Shown here piece after piece: positions 57,401 to 61,800 of a DNA stretch of 64,000 nucleotides. Under the pieces are notes generated by a model that saw nothing but the letters and a program-made list of their open reading frames with translations, made no database searches and had not been told where the DNA came from. Location of the stretch: positions 124,001-188,000 of the forward strand of contig JAFCMP010000013.1 of the NCBI GenBank assembly GCA_017506865.1, written 5' to 3'. Position 1 is the first letter of the stretch, and each line of letters starts with the position of its first letter. Source of the DNA: Tribonema minus (taxonomy: Eukaryota > Sar > Xanthophyceae > Tribonematales > Tribonemataceae). Position numbers and translations under genes: made by a program.

Positions 57401-58693
57401 GGAGCCCTGGAGGTGTTCTGCTGCGCTTGGAGACATCGCCTGATGCGTCGTTGTCGTCTGACCCAGGTTTTAAGGCCATCTGCTGCACAGGGTGCGGTTA
57501 TACGCTGCATGGCCGTGCCGGATGAGCGCATGCAATCAGCTTCTGAATCAGCTGAACTTGTACATGCTGAGCTCCTAAGGCGCAGTGCAGACTAGACTGC
57601 TGCGTTGACGCAAACTTCTCGATTGCATAGGCAACCCGGCCTCCCTTGGGCCTTTGGTAATCCAAGTCCACAAGTACACGCTGAGAATCGGCACTGTCCC
57701 GTCCATCTCAGCATGAGTCAATCCAGGTGGAGCGTGAAGCTGAAGTTCAAGATGTCACTTTCATGCGCGTTTCGCCATTAGGTTGAGCAGCACTGCCAAT
57801 GAGCTGCTCGTTTCTGTCAGTAGCATATCTCTTCCTGCGCTTCACGGCGTACGCGGCCATGCAGCTGCACTAGGGGCAAAGTCGTCCAGTCTAAAGACGT
57901 CCGTGACATTGCTCAGCCACGCGCCAGATGTAGCAGGCATACGCGACAACGACCGCATGACCTGTTGCTGCGCCTAGCACAGACATATCACCGTGCTATT
58001 ATGGCATGCCGCCAACCGGCAAGGCATCAATGCACTGCGATTAAACTTCAAGTTGCACCAACTTGCAGTCAGGCTGCTTGATGAGGGGCCTAGCCCATTG
58101 CACATATGCCTCACAGAGCCACCGTACCTTCCACTGGGGCACAGGGCCATGGCTGTAATCCCCTCCCCCCCCTCGCTGGCCGGTATGAACCTCTGCTTCC
58201 TGTCGGCAATCGTGTGTACCACCACGCAGTGGCCAGCCACGTACACCACCGTGCCAGCATCCATGAACGCTGCATTGCCTGTAGAAGCGATGGGCGTGCA
58301 ACATCAAACGAACATGCTCGTGTAAGATCACCCTGGGTGTGACCAGCGCCACCAACCCTTGTCCAGGCTCTCTTTGCAGCCGCTTGTATGAGCTATCGGT
58401 GGTAAGCCTGCCTGTCCACTGCGGGTCAACTTCACGCACAGATTCTCGGGCACACTCCAAATAACAGCACTCATCAAAGTTTAGATCGTTGTTGGAACAC
58501 CAGCATGTGTTCCGCTGCACGCCAGCCAATAAAGCTAATTCAGTCACATGGAACCCGCAAGGGACGCCAGCCACAATCTAAGTGAGAGAAAATGCCCAAG
58601 TGCAAGTAGTCGGATGGTACAGGCATCGACTTCACCTGAAACTTTGCCGGCCAATCCAAAGACATATCGATGGCTAAGAGTAGCTGTCGCCAT
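21487..58693 (-). CDS. CFAP57: CFAP57 (WDR65) cilia- and flagella-associated protein, 30 exons
   Basis: Exons: 58693-58636, 58278-58128, 56538-56365, 54999-54901, 53967-53895, 52636-52468, 51299-50992, 49847-49734, 48408-48212, 47417-47276, 45996-45897, 45563-45448, 44589-44372, 42720-42617, 41563-41454, 39665-39534, 38946-38866, 37970-37917, 36885-36787, 35448-35404, 34175-34047, 32959-32837, 31432-31385, 31229-31056, 30339-30262, 29748-29638, 25530-25427, 24565-24388, 23104-22838, 21606-21487. They join in one frame of 1291 residues (human CFAP57 is about 1250). Every intron is GT-AG except intron 9, which is GC-AG. Residues 1-690 form WD40 propellers; residues 700-1200 are coiled coil. The protein belongs to the axoneme, where it is needed for a subset of inner dynein arms and normal waveform. 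The gene is therefore good evidence that the organism swims. The very C-terminal exon reads [16 protein letters not shown] and is the least conserved. Confidence 0.95.
21560..21800 (-). repeat. echo of the CFAP57 exon 30 acceptor
   Basis: The acceptor and first about 35 exon bases (to 21606) are repeated at about 21720-21775, with the ctcag acceptor intact. A shared TTAGGG-like linker and a tacattgactgaagtac block follow both copies. Confidence 0.7.
22715..23780 (-). repeat. echo arrays on both sides of CFAP57 exon 29
   Basis: Acceptor side: the exon start (encoding [19 protein letters not shown]) and its CAG recur at about 23213-23285, 23352-23420, 23533-23605 and 23705-23775. Donor side: the exon end ([14 protein letters not shown] and GTATGT) recurs at about 22720-22770. 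A linker related to gggcagagggtgtgattgtg separates the acceptor copies. Confidence 0.88.
22838..41563 (-). CDS. CFAP57: CFAP57 exons 15-29: coiled-coil region
   Basis: Landmarks in order: exon 15 [20 protein letters not shown]; exon 16 [19 protein letters not shown]; exon 22 [20 protein letters not shown]; exon 24 [35 protein letters not shown]; exon 25 [20 protein letters not shown]; exon 27 [18 protein letters not shown]; exon 28 [35 protein letters not shown]; exon 29 [16 protein letters not shown]. Exon 29 also carries a Ser/Thr/Pro/Gly insertion ([20 protein letters not shown]) likely to be disordered. Exons 16-26 are all multiples of three with phase-0 introns on both sides. Confidence 0.92.
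23910..24450 (-). repeat. echo array of the CFAP57 exon 28 donor (5 copies)
   Basis: The exon end (encoding [18 protein letters not shown]) and GTGCGA donor at 24388 are repeated at about 24215-24285, 24117-24175, 24020-24065 and 23910-23970. The linker contains aacttcaacttgcaagttcaac variants. Confidence 0.88.
25105..25815 (-). repeat. echo arrays on both sides of CFAP57 exon 27
   Basis: Acceptor-side copies of the exon start (DPVRLR and its CAG) lie at about 25620-25650 and 25775-25812. Donor-side copies (NVQYEYR with the GTACG donor) lie at about 25105-25135 and 25160-25205; the NUMT now sits between the working donor and its echoes. Confidence 0.75.
25277..25413 (-). other. nuclear mitochondrial insertion (NUMT): start of cox1
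   Basis: On the minus strand an AT-rich island encodes [12 protein letters not shown] (ATG at 25374-25372) followed by [20 protein letters not shown], the near-universal N-terminus of cytochrome c oxidase subunit 1. About 40 bp of AT-rich leader precedes the ATG. Composition differs sharply from the GC-rich host DNA. The match ends at about 25277, where host intron sequence resumes. It lies inside CFAP57 intron 27, about 12 bp from the donor. Lys is Glu at one position, so it is either slightly decayed or lineage-specific. The edges are approximate. Confidence 0.85.
25832..25924. repeat. dispersed 93-bp repeat, copy 1
   Basis: Shares the core gatcgtagagctctaggtga and the end ccgtggtcgccgctgctgca with 31244-31342, with a more diverged middle. 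It lies about 170 bp upstream of the truncated LINE in the same intron. Confidence 0.8.
26092..29012 (+). mobile_element. 5'-truncated LINE (non-LTR retrotransposon)
   Basis: The element lies antisense in CFAP57 intron 26. Sequence similar to a reverse transcriptase starts abruptly near 26092 inside the palm domain, so the fingers and any upstream part are missing, as is usual after incomplete target-primed reverse transcription. It ends with a 3' tail finishing aattaataaaaagtaca near 29012. Fragments of the same 3' end occur at 43703-43884 and 32521-32562. No target-site duplication is obvious. Confidence 0.85.
26161..28899 (+). CDS. partial LINE reverse transcriptase with Ala-rich linker and C-terminal nuclease-like domain
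   Basis: The frame is open for 912 residues, and in-frame coding continues upstream to about 26092. Residues 6-18 are the palm motif [13 protein letters not shown] and residues 44-47 the catalytic YMDD. A thumb-like region follows to about residue 280. Residues 280-560 are an extreme Ala-rich tract with Thr, Gly and Pro. The last 220 residues contain RRMDIVMP (about 745), [10 protein letters not shown] (about 769) and E-x2-K-x2-H-Y (about 799). Their spacing recalls the restriction-like (PD-(D/E)XK) endonuclease at the C-terminus of early-branching LINEs; that assignment is inference. The ATG at 26161 is unlikely to be the native start because the polymerase is incomplete. Confidence 0.8.
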   Translation: MSQRRFKQGDPAAPMLFCGAIAQCLKWFNEAAAAQRARRRMGAYMDDANVRTGACTLTQDDIQAVAQLKQHLAEVGLELNLTKSRALPGRGHVVTDHERQLLQQLGVQLVGDTDENQNRGAVLLGVPVGHSSFVDAWLRREAGAGGAGARFAERCARLTSPRAMFRLLRYCVVPRMTYCLRTIPTTQTVPAAKEWDRVTQWVLEHSMGLQPPGQTWRQFEQSGAHFHLAAHGPALQQARLPTRHGGLGITSACDIADAAFVAGTLQALQPALSGWAGVLQQAAPQAAADNAAEDAATQAAPAAAAAAPAPAASAAATVTAAAAVASGGATAPAAATASAAGRAYGAAIPATHDAAAAGSGAAAAAQAAPAAAAAATAHGATTPAAAAAAAAAAAPASEAAAAAAAHVAPQVASAASLTAASTAAAAGIGNTAATGPTSLRAAAAPATGAASAGGAATVPAATAAMAVAAANAAGAAPTPAAAATPLAAAATAGGAAAAPAHAAAAAVNAGAARSTPAMLQGAAAAEVARLPLMRTIATAATSLRAATGDKLEHILPPALTPLQQQPPTQQPPLRPTAGGGTGADAACVLDASALQLQCSLKRPNQSALADAVVTELADKVEADLQQLPQGTQRTQALARFRSQRHMHSIGMAFLNEPMYSTTASFDGLSWQLAVKRAIGVEEQTAGGTLHARLCQAPRVKAHDTIVHNSVKRATQRILRQYLKTGLVDEDYTPFLGSAGPPGSRRMDIVMPADAFPVTGYDDPTRHLPLMVDVTCFEAQVASRAAKTAADPERCCRDQEAAKTTHYSGHYDQNCYKLATLAIGSFGSIGEQGRKLLEAVATEYASRMSVPGGARPKALKGIALARLRSALSAALHMAYSGRVMTHMAESRGGGHMEEDVGEDPEMPFGGGGV
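29325..29690 (-). repeat. echo array of the CFAP57 exon 26 donor
   Basis: The exon end ([11 protein letters not shown]) and GTGATG donor at 29638 are repeated at about 29510-29565 and 29325-29370. Confidence 0.8.
31244..31342. repeat. dispersed 93-bp repeat, copy 2, filling CFAP57 intron 23
   Basis: Matches 25832-25924. Intron 23 runs from 31384 to 31230 and is only 155 nt, so this repeat makes up about two thirds of it. Confidence 0.8.
32400..33420 (-). repeat. echo arrays on both sides of CFAP57 exon 22
   Basis: Acceptor-side copies ([11 protein letters not shown] with its CAG) lie at about 33095-33140, 33230-33310 and 33385-33415. Donor-side copies (LHAREKELQ with GTAAAC/GTAAGC-like donors) lie at about 32610-32655 and 32410-32450. 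Confidence 0.8.
32521..32562 (+). mobile_element. LINE 3'-end fragment (about 42 bp)
   Basis: The sequence attttcgcgccctgagcgag and the following aattgataaaaagtac match the last 42 bp of the LINE at 26.1-29.0 kb with about two or three differences. It is a very short 5'-truncated copy in CFAP57 intron 22. Confidence 0.8.
33460..34110 (-). repeat. echo array of the CFAP57 exon 21 donor (6 copies)
   Basis: The exon end ([15 protein letters not shown], donor GTATGT at 34046) is repeated at about 33955-34012, 33838-33895, 33715-33765, 33575-33630 and 33465-33510. Nearly all copies keep ctcggagctgagctg and most keep a GT at the right place. One echo of the acceptor side of this exon is at about 34690-34740. 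Confidence 0.9.
35449..36235. other. CFAP57 intron 19, part without repeats
   Basis: A plus-strand frame (35535-36122, 195 residues) is open here but has no recognisable domain or splice context. I treat it as intron. Confidence 0.35.
36236..36758. mobile_element. TA-flanked MITE, 523 bp
   Basis: Ends are inverted repeats of about 37 bp with about 30 matches: left CCGCCATGTGCCTATTTAGG, right (reverse complement) CCGTCATGTGCCTAATTAGG. The flanks are TA on both sides (36234-36235 and 36759-36760), the usual target duplication of Tc1/mariner/pogo elements. The element also has a direct repeat of aattaggcctggtg near each end and no coding capacity. It lies 25 bp inside the donor of CFAP57 exon 19. 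Confidence 0.75.
36840..37480 (-). repeat. echo array of the CFAP57 exon 19 acceptor
   Basis: The exon start ([12 protein letters not shown]) and its CAG at 36886 recur in decayed form at about 36985-37020, 37075-37110, 37180-37210, 37285-37340 and 37425-37470. Confidence 0.7.
37673..37753. repeat. interstitial TTAGGG tract
   Basis: Five perfect ggttag units followed by decayed units, with a duplicated ttagggatggttgat block. It lies in CFAP57 intron 18. Confidence 0.9.
38512..38930 (-). repeat. duplicated CFAP57 exon 17 donor end
   Basis: The exon end ([16 protein letters not shown]) at 38866-38930 is repeated at about 38512-38570 with a gtacgtgctgatgcttctcc border. Confidence 0.75.
38803..38833. 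repeat. interstitial CCCTAA tract
   Basis: Five ctaacc units in tandem in CFAP57 intron 17, opposite in orientation to the tract at 37.7 kb. Confidence 0.9.
39620..40320 (-). repeat. echo array of the CFAP57 exon 16 acceptor (5 copies)
   Basis: The exon start ([10 protein letters not shown] with its CAG at 39666) is repeated at about 39815-39845, 39940-39975, 40070-40110 and 40285-40315. Copies are followed by poly-G-rich linkers. Confidence 0.85.
40487..41283. mobile_element. TA-flanked DNA transposon, 797 bp, pogo/Tc1-mariner-like
   Basis: Inverted ends of about 29 bp: left CCGTAAATGCCCCAGCAAAC, right (reverse complement) CCATAAATGCCCGAGTAAAC, both followed by a C-run. TA lies on each side (40485-40486 and 41284-41285). 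Long G-runs occur inside. It interrupts the exon 15 echo array, so it arrived after that array formed. It is too short for a full transposase. Confidence 0.82.
40754..41119 (+). CDS. possible transposase N-terminal fragment (helix-turn-helix)
   Basis: A 121-residue frame inside the transposon. Residues 45-105 ([18 protein letters not shown], then [20 protein letters not shown]) resemble the N-terminal helix-turn-helix of pogo-type transposases, which binds the inverted repeats. No DDE/D catalytic domain follows, so the element is non-autonomous or the catalytic exon is lost. The resemblance is by eye only. Confidence 0.5.
   Translation: MAMVNSDAGAGSSAELEAAAATAKPAVASAKRVYPDPGFELIFSRGKGGRVSYKPEIKLQLLQYSRMLCVDGNPVGYTGVYAHFGMPVSKRLRDWAKHKQKLKGAVSCGSPKSTRMGFPYC
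42285..42885 (-). repeat. echo arrays on both sides of CFAP57 exon 14
   Basis: Donor-side copies ([16 protein letters not shown]) lie at about 42470-42512 and 42285-42335, and are strikingly well kept (ctgacccccttgacgtcaaa in all). An acceptor-side copy ([15 protein letters not shown]) lies at about 42830-42880. Confidence 0.9.
42617..58693 (-). CDS. CFAP57: CFAP57 exons 1-14: WD40 region
   Basis: Exon 1 gives [19 protein letters not shown] and splits a Gly codon with exon 2 ([27 protein letters not shown]). Exon 3 has [19 protein letters not shown] and [17 protein letters not shown]; exon 4 has [13 protein letters not shown]; exon 5 [19 protein letters not shown]; exon 6 [20 protein letters not shown]; exon 7 [20 protein letters not shown]; exon 9 [17 protein letters not shown] then [20 protein letters not shown]; exon 10 [20 protein letters not shown]; exon 11 [20 protein letters not shown]; exon 12 [20 protein letters not shown]; exon 14 [19 protein letters not shown]. 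Each matches the corresponding blade of CFAP57 in order. Exon 7 also contains an Ala/Ser/Gly linker absent from animals. Confidence 0.93.
43703..43884 (+). mobile_element. LINE 3'-end fragment (about 180 bp)
   Basis: Nearly identical to the last 180 bp of the LINE at 26.1-29.0 kb: the codons for [19 protein letters not shown] and stop, then the 3' untranslated tail to aataaaaagtaca. I see about one difference in the tail. It starts within the G-run, which suggests truncation there. It lies in CFAP57 intron 13, antisense to the host gene. Confidence 0.9.
44000..44880 (-). repeat. echo arrays on both sides of CFAP57 exon 13
   Basis: Donor side: the exon end (GAPVSRM, GTGAGTT) recurs at about 44225-44260, 44145-44180 and 44010-44050. 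Acceptor side: the exon start ([10 protein letters not shown]) recurs at about 44818-44875. Linkers share a caccgatgatgccatagaatt-like block. Confidence 0.8.
45050..45520 (-). repeat. echo array of the CFAP57 exon 12 donor (3 copies)
   Basis: The exon end ([20 protein letters not shown]) and donor are repeated at about 45250-45325 and 45063-45115, still readable as [11 protein letters not shown] in the nearer copy. Confidence 0.88.
46640..47640 (-). repeat. echo arrays on both sides of CFAP57 exon 10
   Basis: Donor side: the exon end ([15 protein letters not shown] with GTATGT) is repeated at about 47130-47180, 47018-47075, 46878-46928, 46765-46830 and 46645-46685. Acceptor side: the exon start (ELPIKQ) is repeated at about 47500-47550 and 47610-47640. 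Confidence 0.9.
47960..48280 (-). repeat. echo array of the CFAP57 exon 9 GC donor
   Basis: The exon end ([17 protein letters not shown]) with the unusual donor GCAAGAG at 48211 is repeated at about 48030-48115 and 47960-48000. The two echoes also read GCAAGAG, so the GC donor was copied, not GT. Confidence 0.8.
48890..49800 (-). repeat. echo array of the CFAP57 exon 8 donor (about 6 copies)
   Basis: The exon end ([16 protein letters not shown] with GTGAG) is repeated at about 49550-49605, 49395-49450, 49160-49225, 49030-49075 and 48893-48950. Linkers contain agcaccttcaaagcactgct repeats. Confidence 0.9.
50340..51080 (-). repeat. echo array of the CFAP57 exon 7 donor (5 copies)
   Basis: The exon end ([20 protein letters not shown], donor GTACTT) is repeated at about 50775-50890, 50590-50680, 50430-50510 and 50345-50385. 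The nearest copy extends 110 bp into the exon. Linkers are built of tacttcaacttgaagtac units. Confidence 0.92.
51760..53200 (-). repeat. echo arrays on both sides of CFAP57 exon 6
   Basis: Donor side: the exon end ([26 protein letters not shown]) is repeated at about 52330-52380, 52130-52195, 52003-52065 and 51820-51905. Acceptor side: the exon start (VRAMPAPRT) is repeated at about 52775-52815, 52983-53018 and 53150-53190. Donor-side linkers contain a block like the LINE 3' tail (gcgccctgagcgcaaatt). Confidence 0.92.
54540..55290 (-). repeat. echo arrays on both sides of CFAP57 exon 4
   Basis: Acceptor side: the exon start ([11 protein letters not shown] with CAG) is repeated at about 55105-55150 and 55238-55285. 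Donor side: the exon end (INDCSF with GTACTTGTGACTC) is repeated at about 54845-54870, 54815-54840, 54720-54760, 54605-54625 and 54540-54580. Confidence 0.85.
55825..57305 (-). repeat. echo arrays on both sides of CFAP57 exon 3
   Basis: Acceptor side: the exon start ([18 protein letters not shown] with CAG) is repeated at about 56600-56690, 56785-56850, 56960-57035 and 57255-57305. Donor side: the exon end ([19 protein letters not shown] with GTGAGC) is repeated at about 56218-56285, 56075-56140, 55935-56010 and 55828-55870. A single exon is thus framed by eight imperfect images of its own edges. Confidence 0.93.
57197..57256. repeat. interstitial TTAGGG tract next to an echo
   Basis: Two blocks of three or four ttaggg units separated by gccgc; the second runs directly into the outermost exon 3 acceptor echo. 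Confidence 0.9.
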
Positions 58694-58873
58694 TCTGTGC
58701 TCGTCGCGTCCGCGACCTGCTCAGTACCGTCCGCACTCCAGCTCGCCTCTGCCTCCGGATCCGTTTTACAGTTACGAACGCAGTTGAAGTTAAACCTGAA
58801 AGAGAAACTGTGTCTTTTGCTGGACCCGTGCTGTGATATAGAATCACACCTGGTGTGCTGACCGAAAAACGCC
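58694..58873. promoter_or_regulatory. divergent promoter region of CFAP57 and FNTB
   Basis: Only 180 bp separate the CFAP57 ATG (58693, -) from the FNTB ATG (58874, +), so both 5' untranslated regions and a shared promoter must fit here. I see no convincing TATA box. The left half is GC-rich and the right half moderately AT-rich. Confidence 0.6.
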
Positions 58874-61800
58874 ATGGAGGAGTACTACAAGCGACTGGAG
58901 GTGCAGACAGATGGCTGCCCCACCCGCACCACAGTGGATCAAGCGGAGTGCGAGCGCACCTGCACCGTGAGCATGCTACCACTGCACATGGACGATCTCT
59001 CGGATCAGGAGGTGCTGGAATTCCAGAACAGGGGCATTCTGAACGAGTCCGGCGACATCGTGCTCATGAGAGCCAAGCACATTGCCTATCTGCGCAAAGG
59101 GCTGAAGGTGCTGCCAGCGGGCTTTGTCGCACTCGACGCCAGCCGACCCTGGATCATCTACTGGATCACCCACTCCCTGGATCTGCTCAATGCCCTGCGC
59201 TCAGATGATGACGCAGCCATCATAGCCACACTGGCCAGCTGCCAGCAGCCCACGGGAGGGTTCGGCGGGGGCCCCCAGCAACTGGCGCACTGCGCTCCCA
59301 CCTACGCAGCGGTGCTGACGCTGCTGCTGCTGGGCACAGAGGCTGCCTACAGCGCCGTGGATCGTTCCGCGCTGTACCGCTTCTTCACGTCCATCAAGCA
59401 CCCCAGCGGGGGCTTCAGGATGCACGAGGACGGCGAGGTGGATGTTCGGGGCACCTATACGGTGATCTCCATTGCAGCACTGCTCAACATCCTGACCCCA
59501 GAGCTGGTGCAGGGGGTGGCGGAGTATGTGCTGGCGGCGCAGACGTACGAGGGGGGGTTCGGGGGGGAGCCGGGGAACGAGGCGCACGGGGGCTACGCGT
59601 TTTGCGCTTTTGCCACGCTGGGTATACTCGGGCGCGCGAGGTGAGTGGCAGGATCTGTTGCAGGATTTGTTGTCTTACACATGGAGAAGCAGGTGAGGCG
59701 GACATGACTCAGGAAGAAACTTGCAGCCTCAATGGGGTGCTCACTTGGCTGTTGATGTTGATGCGATTGTCAGCGGTTGGCTTACTGCAAGTGCGACGCT
59801 CCTCCTTAACTCTGTTGCTGTGACGTGTGATGCGAGCACTGCCGCACTAACATCGCAACAGCGTGCACACTCAACGAGGGGGCTTCTTGCAAGCTTAGTG
59901 CTCTTCCATCACAACGGCAAAGCTGAAACAGGCAGCATCGACTGCTGTCTCAGGGTTGAGGTCAGGCTTAGTCCTAGCCCTAACCCATTTTGCACTTCCG
60001 CAGTTATAACTGTGCATCTCTTGCTTTGTGTGTGTTTCGTTCGTGTGTGTGTCCACATTGCAGCAATGCGCGGCTCGACTCGCTGAAGTGGTGACGTGCC
60101 ACCATCAGCGCTCAGCAACCGGTACCATGATTACGAGCGCTGTTGCCACTGCACGCAGTGCGCACGCGCGCTTTCATGCATCTACTGAGCATCTCACCGT
60201 CAAGCGGCTCGTCCCATGCTCTTGTGAAGGTTCTCTCCTCCCAGCATGGCGACTGAGCCTCGCACCGGTGTAAGACCTACATACATGCAGGCCATAAACT
60301 TATGTGCGTGTGTGTGTGCATGCCTTTACTTCGCAGCGACGCCGTTCTGGACTCTCTGGAGTGTGGTGGCTGTAACACCAATGACCTCAGCAACTGATAC
60401 CATGACTATCAGCGCTGATAACATGGCACACAGTGCTCACGCGCGCTTCCATGCATTTCAGCGACAAGCAACTTGTTTAATGCTCTTGTGTGCGTGTGTG
60501 TGCATGTGTGCGTGCGTGTGTGTGCATCCCTCTATTGCGCAGCGACGCACGGCTGGACTCCGTGGAGTGGTGGCTGTCAGCGCTCAACAATTGATAAACA
60601 ATTGATAAAGTCATTAATTGTGACTCTCCTCGAACACACTGCTGCACGCGTGTGCGCTTCCAGGGCCATCACATACTTTTGCGTGTACGTGTGCATCCCT
60701 CTTTTACACAGCGACGCGCGGCTGGACTCCCTGGAATGGTGGCTGTGCCACCGCCAGTGCTCAGCAACTGATACATGACCTAGTAGCGCTGGCGCCACTG
60801 CACGCAGTGCGCATGCGCGCTTGCACGGTTCTCTCATGCATCTCACCGTCAAGCGACTTGTCTCATGCTCTTGTGTGTGCATCCCTCTATTATGCAGCGA
60901 CGCCCGGCTGGACTCCCTGGAGTGGTGGCTGTGCCACCGCCAGATGCGCCTGGAAGGGGGTTTTCAGGGGCGCACCAACAAGCTTGTCGATGGCTGCTAC
61001 TCATTCTGGCAGGGGGGCACGCTGGCGCTGCTGGAGTACGTGCGCAGGGGGCGCATTGGGGAGGTGACGCTGCTCAGGGGGGGGAAAGAGGGGGGGGCGA
61101 TTAGGCCAGAGCACGGCGAAAGTCCAGAGCCAGGTAATTTTGAGCTGTTGAAGTACCATGATAACATTATGCTGGAGTATGTGCGCAGGGGGCGCATCGG
61201 GTAGGTGACGCTCCTCAGGGGGGGAAAAGAAGGTGGGGCGATTAGGCCGGAGCACGGCGAAAGTCCAGAGCCAGGTAACGTCATACTTCCTGAAGTCCCA
61301 TGTATGCTTGGGGAGGTAAAGTTGTGCTTCTTGAAGTGCCATAACAGTATGTTGGAATTTGTGCGCAGGGGGCGCATTGGGGAGGTGACGCTCCTCAGGG
61401 GGGGAAAAGAGGGGGTCAATCAGGCCCGAGCAAGGCGACAGTCCAGGGCCAGATACTGTGTGCTTCTTGAAGTATCGTGATAACAGTATGCTGGAGTACG
61501 TGCGCAGGGGGCGCATTAGGGAGGTGACGGTCCTCGGGGGGGGGGGGGGCTATGCGGGGGGAGGCGCGACCTGAGCCAGGTAAGAGCTTACTCCAGGGTA
61601 CTTTACCATAGTCTTACACGCTGTAGTGCTGGGCACACATTCATGTTTCTTGAAGTACATGATAATAGTATGCCGGAGGTCATCTGCGCGGAGCGCATTG
61701 GAGAGGTGACGCTCCTCGGTGCGATGCGCGCGATACGGCGCCAGCAACGTGGAGAGTTCAGAACCACAGTACATACCATGGTACAAATTGGAGTACGATT

